Shown here one piece after another: positions 47,314-56,333 of a DNA stretch of 64,000 bases (its first letter is position 1; each line of letters starts with the position of its first letter). The DNA comes from Deltaproteobacteria bacterium. GTDB lineage: Bacteria > Myxococcota > Myxococcia > Myxococcales > 40CM-4-68-19. The position numbers were made by a program, and so were the translations under genes. Below the pieces are notes generated by a model. That model was not told the DNA's origin and searched no databases. It saw only the letters and a list, made by a program, of their open reading frames with translations. The stretch spans positions 1 through 64,000 of the forward strand of contig JANYKT010000010.1 of assembly GCA_025358085.1 (NCBI GenBank), read 5' to 3'.

Positions 47314-47811
47314 ATGATTGTCGTGATTGGCTGCGGAAACCTGAATCGCTCCGACGATGGGGTCGGAGTCGAGGTGATCAGGGCACTGCAGGCGCGAGCG
47401 GCCAGCCGCGCCGACTTGACTCGCCCGCGGCCCGAGGCGCGCTTCCTCGACGCGGGGACCGACGGCATGGCGGTGCTGTTCGCTGCGCGGGGCTGCTCGA
47501 CCCTGATCGTCGTCGACGCGAGCCGGAGCGGAGGGACGCCGGGCTCCATCTTCGAGGGGCCGGGGCAGGAGTTTGAGCAGCCCCACCAGGCGGCGTTGAA
47601 TCTGCACGACTTTCGCTGGGACAACGCGCTGCACGCGGGCCGGCAGATTTTCCGCGAGGCGTTTCCGCGCGACGTGATCGTGATCTTGATCGAGGTGCGC
47701 TCTCTCGCTTTGGGCCTGGGCCTCTCCCCGGAGGTCCGGGAAGCCGCGGTCAAGGTTTGCGATCGGGTCGAGGAGCTGATCGTCGCACGCGGAACGGGGC
47801 CGGCCAGGTGA
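47314..47811 (+). CDS. hydrogenase maturation protease (HyaD/HoxW-type)
   Basis: IVVIGCGNLNRSDDGVGVEVI N-terminus; FLDAGTDGMAV. Confidence 0.9.
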   Translation: MIVVIGCGNLNRSDDGVGVEVIRALQARAASRADLTRPRPEARFLDAGTDGMAVLFAARGCSTLIVVDASRSGGTPGSIFEGPGQEFEQPHQAALNLHDFRWDNALHAGRQIFREAFPRDVIVILIEVRSLALGLGLSPEVREAAVKVCDRVEELIVARGTGPAR

Positions 47812-48131
47812 GCGCCGAAGAAGCCACGGTCGTCCTGAAGCGCGGGGCGCTCTGCTTCAGCAAGAGCGACATCGATCGGTTTTTCCCCGGCATCGACGCG
47901 GTCGTGCTGCTCCGCGACGGGGACGCGCTGGTGATCCTGCCCGTGGTGGCGGCTGCCGCCGGCGGCTATCTGCTCAAGCAGCGCAATCTCAAAGGCGACC
48001 GGATCGCCCATGCCGCCGGCTTCCTGCGCGGCTTTGGAATCGACGACGAGCCCGAGCGCTCCTGCACTGCCGGGTGGAGCGCGGAGCGGGCGGCCTTGGT
48101 GATCCCTGCGTTTTTCAGTGTGCAAACTTAG
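47808..48131 (+). CDS. hypothetical protein, hydrogenase-operon associated
   Basis: GTG start overlapping protease stop (GTGA); 107 aa. Confidence 0.65.
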   Translation: MSAEEATVVLKRGALCFSKSDIDRFFPGIDAVVLLRDGDALVILPVVAAAAGGYLLKQRNLKGDRIAHAAGFLRGFGIDDEPERSCTAGWSAERAALVIPAFFSVQT

Positions 48132-48139
48132 TATCCATG
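48120..48139. promoter_or_regulatory. motif shared with hhyS upstream region
   Basis: GTGCAAACTTAGTATCCATG vs GTGCAAAC (43808-43815) and AACCAAGTATCCA (43831-43843). Confidence 0.3.
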
Positions 48140-48247
48140 ATGCATACAGACTAGACACCCCTGCTTCGCGCTCGTAGCTTGCCGCGTGAAGGCTTGTCCA
48201 GACTGGAAAGTCGGCCAGCCGTCTCGTCGAGGAAGAGGAGTTTTTCC

Positions 48248-49270
48248 GTGGATACAGAGCGGGTCGATTCCGAGCTTCGCGCCGCTCTCAGCGCGGCTGA
48301 CGACGAGAGCGCGTCGCCGGGCGAGCGCGCGGAGATGTTGATGGAGATCGCGATGGGCTTGCAGAAAAAGCCCAAGTCTCCCGATCAGCTGCTCGCGGCG
48401 GTGGCTCTCTATGAGCGCGCGCAGGGCCTCTGTCCGGCGGAGCAGCGGCTCCTGCACGCACGCATCACCGCGCGCAAGGGCACCGCGCTGCAGGCGCTTC
48501 CGGCGCGGCCCGACCAGGGGCCGAGAGCAAACGATGCTCTCGAACAGGCGAGCGCGGCTTACGAGAGCGTCCTGCCGATCCTGCGCGAGTTGGGCAAACC
48601 CGAAGAGCAGGCCGAGGTGGAGATGAACCTGGGGCTGGTGCTCCAGACGCTCGCGGGCGTGAACCGGGCGCGCATGACCGACGCCATCGCGGCCTACCAG
48701 CGCGCGCTGCGGATCTTCGATCGCGTCCGCTTCCCGCGCGAGTTTGCCATTCTGCAAAACAATCTGGCGACGGCGTTCCTCGCCATGCCCTTCACCGACG
48801 AGCGCGGAAAGATGCGCGAGGCGCTGGCCGTCGCGGCATTCGAGGAGGGGCTGCAAGTGGTCACCTTCATCGACCATCCCGCCGAGTACGCCATGCTGCA
48901 GAACAACCTGGGCAATGCCCTCCAGTACGCCTCATCGAGCCACGCAGTCGAAAACAATCTCCGCGCGCTCGAAGCCTACGACGAGGCGCTCAAGGTCCGC
49001 ACCCGCGAGGCGATGCCGCTGGAGTACGCCAACACCGTTTCGAATCGCGCGAACTGTCTCTGGAACATGCCCGACGACGTCGCCGCGCCAGAGGCGGGAA
49101 ACCGCCGGAACCAGGTCGTGGCGCGCACCGCCTACGCAGAAGCGCGCGCCATCTTCGCGGCCCACGGCGAAGTGGAAAAAGCGCGAATCGTCGGCGAGGC
49201 CTGCGATCAACTCGAGCGCGAGATCCTCTCCCAGGCGACGGACGAGCCTGCGAGCCTGCACTCCACCTGA
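48248..49270 (+). CDS. tetratricopeptide-repeat-like protein
   Basis: Repeated helical units (QAEVEMNLGLVLQTLA, AILQNNLATAF, AMLQNNLGNALQYA); GTG start after AGGAAGAGGAG. Confidence 0.75.
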   Translation: MDTERVDSELRAALSAADDESASPGERAEMLMEIAMGLQKKPKSPDQLLAAVALYERAQGLCPAEQRLLHARITARKGTALQALPARPDQGPRANDALEQASAAYESVLPILRELGKPEEQAEVEMNLGLVLQTLAGVNRARMTDAIAAYQRALRIFDRVRFPREFAILQNNLATAFLAMPFTDERGKMREALAVAAFEEGLQVVTFIDHPAEYAMLQNNLGNALQYASSSHAVENNLRALEAYDEALKVRTREAMPLEYANTVSNRANCLWNMPDDVAAPEAGNRRNQVVARTAYAEARAIFAAHGEVEKARIVGEACDQLEREILSQATDEPASLHST

Positions 49271-49288
49271 GCAGAAGCGAGGAACGCA

Positions 49289-49504
49289 ATGATGACGTCG
49301 AATCCTGGAATTGCCTTGGTCGCGCTGGGTTTCGCGTTCCTCGCAGCGCTGGGCGGCGGCGCTCTGAGCGGCATGCTGATCGGGGGAAAGGACATTCCCA
49401 GGCCGCTCGCGGCCATGATGGGAGCCTTCTTCGGGCCGCTCGCCGGCTTTCTCGGCACCATCGTCGGACTTGGCCTCTCCCTGGTCTTCTTCCGGGGAGC
49501 CTGA
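49289..49504 (+). CDS. small hydrophobic glycine-rich membrane protein
   Basis: 71 aa, two TM segments with GxxxG/Gly-zipper pattern. Confidence 0.65.
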   Translation: MMTSNPGIALVALGFAFLAALGGGALSGMLIGGKDIPRPLAAMMGAFFGPLAGFLGTIVGLGLSLVFFRGA

Positions 49505-49505
49505 G

Positions 49506-49730
49506 ATGTGGGACATGGCGGTGAATACCTCGGTACTGTTTTTCAAGGGAAAGCTCTTCCTGCACAATGGAAAGGTCTTTGCCCAGATTGGCCTCGGCCT
49601 CGGCGTGACCGCGCTGCTCTTCCTCGGCGTGCGCGCCGCTGGCGTTCCTCCCCTGGCGGCATCCGGTGTCGCGGGGTTCGTGGGCGGCGGGCTCCAGCCG
49701 TGGCTCTTCCGCAACCTCAAGTACCTCTGA
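49506..49730 (+). CDS. small hydrophobic membrane protein
   Basis: 74 aa with TM segment QIGLGLGVTALLFLGV and GVAGFVGGGLQPWLF. Confidence 0.65.
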   Translation: MWDMAVNTSVLFFKGKLFLHNGKVFAQIGLGLGVTALLFLGVRAAGVPPLAASGVAGFVGGGLQPWLFRNLKYL

Positions 49731-49738
49731 GTCCCTCT

Positions 49739-50605
49739 TTGACCACCTCCTCCGAAGCTGCTCCCGCCCCGGATCTTGACGGACTCCTGCGCGACATCGG
49801 TCGCCTCGAGTCCGTCTTCGAAACCTGGGACGAGACGCAACGCCTGGCGGTCACGGCGCACTGCCGCGCCATCGAAGCGCTGCACGGCGAGGCGCTGCGG
49901 CGACTCGTTCGCTCACTCAAGGGCGAGCCGGCGGCGCTGAGGGCGATGAAGGACGCGCTCGAAGACGAGGTGATCTACGCGGTCCTGCGCAAGCACCAGA
50001 TCGTTCGTGCCAGCCTGGTCGAGCGGGTCGAGGCTGCGCTCACCGGGGTCCGCCCCATGCTGGCTTCGCACGGCGGCGACGTGGAGCTGATCAAGATCGA
50101 TCCCCCCTCGGTGCAGGTACGCTTCACCGGAGCCTGCGATGGCTGCCCGTCGTCCGCCTTGACGTTTCACGAGGGAGTGAAGAAGGCCATCGAGGAGGCG
50201 TGCCCGGAGATCACCCATATCCAGCAGCTCAAGGGCATGGGCAACAGCCCTGGCCAAAGCGCGAGCAACGCGATGCAAAGCCCCTTCGCGGGAATTGGTC
50301 TTTGGCGCTTCGCGATCAAGCTGGCCGACGTTCCCGAAGGCGGCGTGCGGGGCATCGAAGTCGACGGCGAAAATTTGCTGATTGCGAAACGCGCCGCCCA
50401 GGTGACCTGCTTCCGCAACGCGTGCGCGCATCTCGGACTGCCGCTGCACGAGGGAGCAGTCACGGATGGGATCCTCGCCTGCCCGCACCACGACTTTGAA
50501 TACGACCTGGCGACCGGCGAATGCCTCACCGCGCCGTCGGTCCAATTACAGCCGCACCCGGTGCGCGTCAGCGGCCACGACGTAGAAGTCAGGATGGCCA
50601 GGTAA
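49739..50605 (+). CDS. NifU-like domain plus Rieske [2Fe-2S] fusion protein
   Basis: RPMLASHGGDVELIKI...GACDGCPSS (NifU C-terminal domain); CAHLGLPLHEGAVTDGILACPHH (Rieske). Probable TTG start. Confidence 0.85.
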   Translation: MTTSSEAAPAPDLDGLLRDIGRLESVFETWDETQRLAVTAHCRAIEALHGEALRRLVRSLKGEPAALRAMKDALEDEVIYAVLRKHQIVRASLVERVEAALTGVRPMLASHGGDVELIKIDPPSVQVRFTGACDGCPSSALTFHEGVKKAIEEACPEITHIQQLKGMGNSPGQSASNAMQSPFAGIGLWRFAIKLADVPEGGVRGIEVDGENLLIAKRAAQVTCFRNACAHLGLPLHEGAVTDGILACPHHDFEYDLATGECLTAPSVQLQPHPVRVSGHDVEVRMAR

Positions 50606-51813
50606 TGCGCGTCTCGCTCGCAAGGCTTAGACGAGAGCTGCCGATTGCGCCGGGTGATGTTGCGCCCGTCGCCGCAAAGCCGCTCCTGGCGCAGTCGGGA
50701 GCGCGCGTGCTGCTCGGGCCGCGCGAGGTTCCGCAAGGTCTCGCGCAGCCCATCGTGCCTGCCGCCGATACCCTCTTCGGACCCCGCGGCGCCTGCCTCG
50801 CAAGCCCCGCCGGGCCGCTCTACGTCTGCGATACGGGCCACCATCGGCTGCTGGTCTGGCGTCGCGCACCGGAGACGGATCATGTGCCCGCCGATCTCCT
50901 TGTCGGTCAGCCCGACTTCCACTTCGAAGGACGAAACGCCAAGGGACCGGTTGGTCCCGCGACGCTCAATGTGCCGACTGGCGTCGCCGCCGCGGACGGC
51001 GTAATCGCCGTCGCCGACGCCTGGAATCACCGCGTCCTCCTCTGGTACGGAAAGTTCGAGCACTCGAATCGTCCCGCCGACGTGATTCTCGGGCAGGTCG
51101 ACCGCGGTGCCGCCCTGGCGAATCGCGGCTGGGACCGGCCGCGCGCCGACACGCTCAACTGGTGCTACGGCGTCGCCTTCGCGGGCGGCCGTCTCTTCAT
51201 CGCCGACACCGGGAACCGCCGCGTGCTGGTTTTTGATCGCCTCCCGGAGTGCGACGGCGCGAGCGCAGATCTGGTGCTGGGACAGGAAGACTTCGTCACC
51301 CGCGACGAGAACGCGGGCGCGGCGGCGGGCGCGGTTGGAATGCGCTGGCCGCACGGGATCGCAATGGCCGGCGGGGTGCTCCTCATCTCCGACGCAGGAA
51401 ACAATCGGGTGATGGGCTTCTCCCGCTTCCCCGGGGAAAATGGCGCCGCCTGCGACTTCGTTTTCGGTCAACGCGATTTCGCCTCGGTCGACCACAACCA
51501 GGCAAGCTATCTGCCGACCGCAGCGGCGATGAACATGCCGTATGGACTCGCGCTGATCGGTGAACAGGTCGCAGTCGCCGATACCGCAAACTCAAGGCTG
51601 CTGGGATTCAATATCGATCGATTGAGCATGAATGCCGCCGCAACCCACCTCACCGGGCAGCCGGGCTTTGGCGACAAGGGCGACAACCGCTGGGGCGTGG
51701 CGAGGCGCGACAGTGTCTGTTGGCCCTATTCAATCTCCGCGAATGGCAACGGGTCCACTGCCGTTGTCTCCGATTCGGGAAACAACCGCGTGCTCCTCTG
51801 GGAGCGCGCATGA
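50605..51813 (+). CDS. NHL-repeat protein
   Basis: Repeated ADAWNHRVLLW, IADTGNRRVLVF, ISDAGNNRVMGF, VSDSGNNRVLLW blades. Confidence 0.88.
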   Translation: MRVSLARLRRELPIAPGDVAPVAAKPLLAQSGARVLLGPREVPQGLAQPIVPAADTLFGPRGACLASPAGPLYVCDTGHHRLLVWRRAPETDHVPADLLVGQPDFHFEGRNAKGPVGPATLNVPTGVAAADGVIAVADAWNHRVLLWYGKFEHSNRPADVILGQVDRGAALANRGWDRPRADTLNWCYGVAFAGGRLFIADTGNRRVLVFDRLPECDGASADLVLGQEDFVTRDENAGAAAGAVGMRWPHGIAMAGGVLLISDAGNNRVMGFSRFPGENGAACDFVFGQRDFASVDHNQASYLPTAAAMNMPYGLALIGEQVAVADTANSRLLGFNIDRLSMNAAATHLTGQPGFGDKGDNRWGVARRDSVCWPYSISANGNGSTAVVSDSGNNRVLLWERA

Positions 51814-54257
51814 TCAAGGCGCTGGAGATCCGCGTGCGCGGGCGCGTGCAGGGCGTCGGCTTCCGGCCCACGGTCTGGCGCTTCGCGCGCGAACTCAAGC
51901 TCGCAGGCGAAGTCCACAACGACGCCGAGGGCGTGCTCATTCGCGCGCGCGGGCCGGGGGAGTTGCTCGCCCGGTTCCTCGAAAGGCTGGAGCGCGAACC
52001 TCCGCCGCTCGCGCACGTCGAGTCGGTCGAAACGCGCGACTTCGAAGGAGCGCTCCCCGATCTTTTCACCATCATCGAGAGCGTGGGCGGTGGCTCGCGT
52101 ACCGAGGTTTCGCCCGATGCGGCGATGTGCGAGGCCTGCGCCGCGGAGATCAACGATCCATTCTCACGGCGCTATCGCTATCCCTTCACCACCTGTACGC
52201 ATTGCGGGCCACGCCTCACCATCGTCCATTCGATTCCCTACGACCGGGCGCGGACGACGATGGCGGGGTTCGATCTCTGCCCCGAGTGCGCAGCGGAGTA
52301 TCGCGACCCGGGCGATCGCCGCTTCCACGCCGAGACCACCGCCTGTCATCGCTGCGGTCCGCGCGTGCGCCTGGTCCGCTTCGACGGCGCCGCGGTGAGC
52401 TTCGATCAGCACTCGATGCTCGACGACGTCGACGCCATCGGCAGCCTGATCCAAAAGGGGGAGATCGTCGCCATCAAGGGCCTGGGCGGCTTTCACCTCG
52501 CCTGCGACGCGACCAACCCGGAGGTGGTCGCTCGCCTGCGTACCCTGAAAAAGCGCGACGCGAAGCCGTTCGCGCTGATGGCCCGCGACCTCGAGATCAT
52601 CCGCGAGTTCTGCTTCGTTTCGGGGGAAGAGGAGGCCGCGCTCAAGAGCCTCGCTGCGCCCATCGTGCTGCTGGAGAAGCGTGATCCAGGCGCGCTTCCC
52701 GAGGCCATTGCGCCCGGCCTGCGCACGCTCGGCTTCCTGCTGCCGACGACGCCGTTGCACGCACTCATCCTGCGGCGCCTCGCCCGGCCGGTCGTCATGA
52801 CCAGCGGCAATCTTTCCGACGAGCCGCAGGCGACCGTTGACGAGGACGCGCTCGGGCGGCTTGCGGGCATCGCGACCGTCGCGCTGCTGCACGATCGCGG
52901 CATCGCGAACCGCGTCGACGATTCGGTGGTTCGCTTCATGGGCGGGAAGGTTCGGGTGCTCCGCCGCGCGCGCGGGTTTGCGCCCTCTCCGCTGCGGCTG
53001 CCCGAAGGGTTCGAGCGCGCGCCGCAGATCCTTGCCTATGGCGCGCACCTCAAGTCGACCTTCTGCCTGATCAAGGATGGCGCGGCGATCCTCTCCCAGC
53101 ACCAGGGCGATCTCGAGGATGCGCTGACCTTCGACGACTACCGGAAGAACCTTTTGCTCTACACCAGGCTCTTCGATCACCGGCCGGTCGCGCTCGTCGC
53201 CGACAAGCATCCTGACTACGCCTCGACCGGGCTCGCCCGCGCGCATGCCGAAAAGGCCGGACTCCCGCTGCTCCCCGTGCAGCACCACCACGCGCACATC
53301 GCCGCTTGCCTCGCCGAAAACGGCCGGCCCCTCGCTGCGCCGCCGGTGCTCGGAATCGCGCTCGACGGCCTGGGGCTTGGCGAAGACAATGAACTCTGGG
53401 GCGGCGAGTTCCTGCTGGCCGATTATCGAAGCTCGAAACGACTCGCGACCTTCAAGCCGGTTGCCATGCTGGGCGGGATGCAAGCGAGCCGCGAGCCGTG
53501 GCGCAACCTCTATGCGCACCTGATGGCCGAGTTGGGCTGGCCAGAGTTTGCGATGAACTTCGCAGAACTCGCTCTGTTTCGGGTGCTCACCGACAAGCCG
53601 CGCGCGACGCTCGACGTCATGCTTCGCGAGGGGCTCAATTCACCGCTGGCGTCGTCGTGCGGGCGGCTCTTCGACGCGGTAGCGGCTGCGCTCGGGATCT
53701 GCAGCGAGCGGCAAGCGTACGAGGGCGAGGCGGCCTCACGACTCGAGTCGCTGGTCGATCGCGCCGCGCTCGCCAACGAGGACGAGGCGCTCGCGTATCC
53801 GTTCGTGCTGCCCAGGCTCACAGACCCGGCCGGCAAATCGCCTGCGGGCCTGCCCTATATCGAACCGCTCGGCATGTGGAACGCGTTGCTCGGCGATTTG
53901 ATTCTTGAAACGCCGCCCGGGATCATCGCGGCCCGCTTTCATCGCGGCCTCGCCAAGGTCATTGCCAGGCTCGCGCTCAAGCTCGCCGGGCGCGAGAGCG
54001 AGGGCGGCGCACGCTTCGACACCATCGCGCTCTCGGGCGGCTGCTTCCAGAATCGCGTGCTCTTCGAAGAGGTCCAGCGCAGGCTCTCCGAGCTGGGCTT
54101 CATTGTGCTCGCCCATTCGCAGGTGCCTGCTGGCGACGGCGGAATCGCACTCGGCCAGGCAGCAGTCGCCGCCGCGCTGTGGCTCGAACAACCACGGTCT
54201 CTCGCAAAAGATAAAGGAGCGTCGAAATGTGCCTCGGCATCCCCGGCCGCATCGTGA
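51810..54257 (+). CDS. hypF: carbamoyltransferase HypF
   Basis: Acylphosphatase RGRVQGVGFRPTVW; CxxC zinc fingers; VQHHHAHIAACLAE; SGGCFQNRVL. Confidence 0.96.
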   Translation: MIKALEIRVRGRVQGVGFRPTVWRFARELKLAGEVHNDAEGVLIRARGPGELLARFLERLEREPPPLAHVESVETRDFEGALPDLFTIIESVGGGSRTEVSPDAAMCEACAAEINDPFSRRYRYPFTTCTHCGPRLTIVHSIPYDRARTTMAGFDLCPECAAEYRDPGDRRFHAETTACHRCGPRVRLVRFDGAAVSFDQHSMLDDVDAIGSLIQKGEIVAIKGLGGFHLACDATNPEVVARLRTLKKRDAKPFALMARDLEIIREFCFVSGEEEAALKSLAAPIVLLEKRDPGALPEAIAPGLRTLGFLLPTTPLHALILRRLARPVVMTSGNLSDEPQATVDEDALGRLAGIATVALLHDRGIANRVDDSVVRFMGGKVRVLRRARGFAPSPLRLPEGFERAPQILAYGAHLKSTFCLIKDGAAILSQHQGDLEDALTFDDYRKNLLLYTRLFDHRPVALVADKHPDYASTGLARAHAEKAGLPLLPVQHHHAHIAACLAENGRPLAAPPVLGIALDGLGLGEDNELWGGEFLLADYRSSKRLATFKPVAMLGGMQASREPWRNLYAHLMAELGWPEFAMNFAELALFRVLTDKPRATLDVMLREGLNSPLASSCGRLFDAVAAALGICSERQAYEGEAASRLESLVDRAALANEDEALAYPFVLPRLTDPAGKSPAGLPYIEPLGMWNALLGDLILETPPGIIAARFHRGLAKVIARLALKLAGRESEGGARFDTIALSGGCFQNRVLFEEVQRRLSELGFIVLAHSQVPAGDGGIALGQAAVAAALWLEQPRSLAKDKGASKCASASPAAS

Positions 54258-54508
54258 AGATCGACGACCACGCGAAGAAGTTGGCGACCGTCGACGTGAG
54301 CGGCATCAAGCGGCAGGTCAACATCGCCTGCATCGTCAACGAGGACCATCCGGTCAACTCTTGCGTCGGCGACTGGGTGCTCGTTCACGTCGGCTTCGCC
54401 ATGAGCCGCATCGACGAGAAGGAGGCCGCGCTGACCTTGCAGGTGCTGCTGGAACTGGGCGAAGCGCAGGCGGAGATCGAGGCCATGCGTCGAACCGGGA
54501 AACAATAG
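54227..54508 (+). CDS. hypC: hydrogenase assembly chaperone HypC
   Basis: MCLGIPGRIVKI N-terminus; GDWVLVHVGFAMSRID. Confidence 0.95.
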   Translation: MCLGIPGRIVKIDDHAKKLATVDVSGIKRQVNIACIVNEDHPVNSCVGDWVLVHVGFAMSRIDEKEAALTLQVLLELGEAQAEIEAMRRTGKQ

Positions 54509-54516
54509 GAGCCATC

Positions 54517-55206
54517 ATGTCCAAAGAAAGCGATCTTCGCGCGCTCTATCCCTTCCTGCACGGGCAGGCCCAGGACCCCGTGCGCATGGAGGCGGCGCTG
54601 TTGTCCTCGGTCGCGGAGAAGGCGCGCGATTCGCGCCGCACCAATGAAGCGTTTTTCGCGGAGCAGTCGGGACCGTTGATCGCCGCCGCGCGTGCCATCG
54701 CGGCCACCTATCGCGCGAATGGCCGGCTCTTCTCGATGGGAAACGGCGGGTCCAGTTGCGACGCTGCCCACGTCGCGGTGGAGTTCGCGCACCCGGTCAC
54801 CGCCGGCCGTCCCGCGCTCTCCGCGGTGAGCCTGGTCGCTGACCTCGCCATGATCTCCGCGGTCGCGAACGACATCGGATTCGAGCACATCTTCGTCCGC
54901 CAGCTGGTCGCCCTCGGGCGCAGGGGCGACGCGCTGGTCGGGTTCTCCACCAGCGGCAACTCGGCAAACCTGATCGCGGCCTTCGCCAAGGCGCGGGAAT
55001 TGGGAATCGTCACCATCGGATTCGCAGGCGGCGACGGCGGCCGGATGAAGAGCGCGGTCGATCATTCATTGATTGTTCCCAGCGCATCGATCCACCGCGT
55101 GCAGGAGTGCCACGTGGCCGCCTATCACGTTCTCTGGGATCTGGTGCACACGCTGCTCGCCGACGATCGCGGATCGGCGCAACCCGGAAATGGAGCGGCG
55201 GCATGA
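54517..55206 (+). CDS. SIS-domain phosphoheptose isomerase-like protein (GmhA-like)
   Basis: LFSMGNGGSSCDAAHVAVEF; LVGFSTSGNSANLIAA. Confidence 0.88.
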   Translation: MSKESDLRALYPFLHGQAQDPVRMEAALLSSVAEKARDSRRTNEAFFAEQSGPLIAAARAIAATYRANGRLFSMGNGGSSCDAAHVAVEFAHPVTAGRPALSAVSLVADLAMISAVANDIGFEHIFVRQLVALGRRGDALVGFSTSGNSANLIAAFAKARELGIVTIGFAGGDGGRMKSAVDHSLIVPSASIHRVQECHVAAYHVLWDLVHTLLADDRGSAQPGNGAAA

Positions 55207-56333
55207 AGTACGTCGACGAGTTTCGCGATCGCGAAAAGGCCGCGGTGTTGATGACCGAAATCGACGCGTTGGCAGCGCGCATTCCCCGGCCCTCAGGATT
55301 GCCGCTGCAGATCATGGAGGTCTGCGGCGGACATACCCACTCCATCTTTCGCTATGGCCTGGAAGGAATGCTGCCGAAATCGATCGAGCTGGTGCACGGC
55401 CCGGGCTGCCCGGTCTGCGTCCTGCCGATGGGCCGTGTCGACGACTGCGTCGCCATCGCCGAGCGACCCGAAGTGATCTTCACCACCTTTGGTGATGCAA
55501 TGCGGGTCCCCGGCTCCAGGCGCAGCCTCTTGCAAGCCAAGGCCGAAGGCGCCGACGTGCGAATGGTCTATTCGCCGATGGACGCGCTCGGGATCGCGCG
55601 GAACAACCCCGGACGCGAAGTGGTGTTTTTCGGGTTGGGCTTCGAGACCACCATGCCCTCGACGGCCTTGACCATCCTGCAAGCGCGCGCCGAGGGCCTG
55701 AACAATTTCTCCGTCTTTTGCAATCACATCACCATCGTCCCGACCATCAAGGCCATCCTCGACAGCGCCGACCTGCACCTGGACGGCTTTCTCGGGCCCG
55801 GCCACGTCTCGATGGTCATCGGCACCAGGCCCTATGAATTCATCGCCAGCTTTTACAAGAAGCCAATGGTGGTCGCGGGCTTCGAGCCACTCGACATCCT
55901 GCAATCGCTCTGGATGGTGCTGCGGCAAATCGAAGAGGGGCGCGCCGAAATCGAAAATCAATATGCGCGGATCGTGCCTCGTGATGGCAACGCGCAGGCG
56001 CTCGAGGCGGTGGGCAAGGTCTATGAGCTTCGCGAGTTCTTCGAGTGGCGCGGCCTCGGGTCCATCGATCACTCGGGCGTGAAGATTCGCGAAGCCTACG
56101 CGCAGCACGACGCGGAGAAGAGGTTCGCGCTGCCCAACGTGACCATCGCGGATCCCAAGTCGTGCCAATGCGGCGAGGTCTTGAAGGGCGTCATCAAGCC
56201 CTGGCAGTGCAAGGTCTTCGGAACCGCGTGCACGCCGGAGACGCCGCTCGGCGCCTTGATGGTGTCGAGTGAAGGAGCCTGCGCCGCCTATTACCAATAT
56301 GGCGGCGTGCGGCGCCGATTGGAGGTTCTATGA
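55203..56333 (+). CDS. hypD: hydrogenase formation protein HypD
   Basis: MEVCGGHTHSIFRYG, VHGPGCPVCVLP, C-terminal CQCGEVL...CKVFGTACTPETPLGACMVS-type motif. Confidence 0.96.
   Translation: MKYVDEFRDREKAAVLMTEIDALAARIPRPSGLPLQIMEVCGGHTHSIFRYGLEGMLPKSIELVHGPGCPVCVLPMGRVDDCVAIAERPEVIFTTFGDAMRVPGSRRSLLQAKAEGADVRMVYSPMDALGIARNNPGREVVFFGLGFETTMPSTALTILQARAEGLNNFSVFCNHITIVPTIKAILDSADLHLDGFLGPGHVSMVIGTRPYEFIASFYKKPMVVAGFEPLDILQSLWMVLRQIEEGRAEIENQYARIVPRDGNAQALEAVGKVYELREFFEWRGLGSIDHSGVKIREAYAQHDAEKRFALPNVTIADPKSCQCGEVLKGVIKPWQCKVFGTACTPETPLGALMVSSEGACAAYYQYGGVRRRLEVL

Noticed and set aside
47217-48158. 313-aa minus-strand ORF
   Set aside because: Antisense to the maturation protease and its downstream gene
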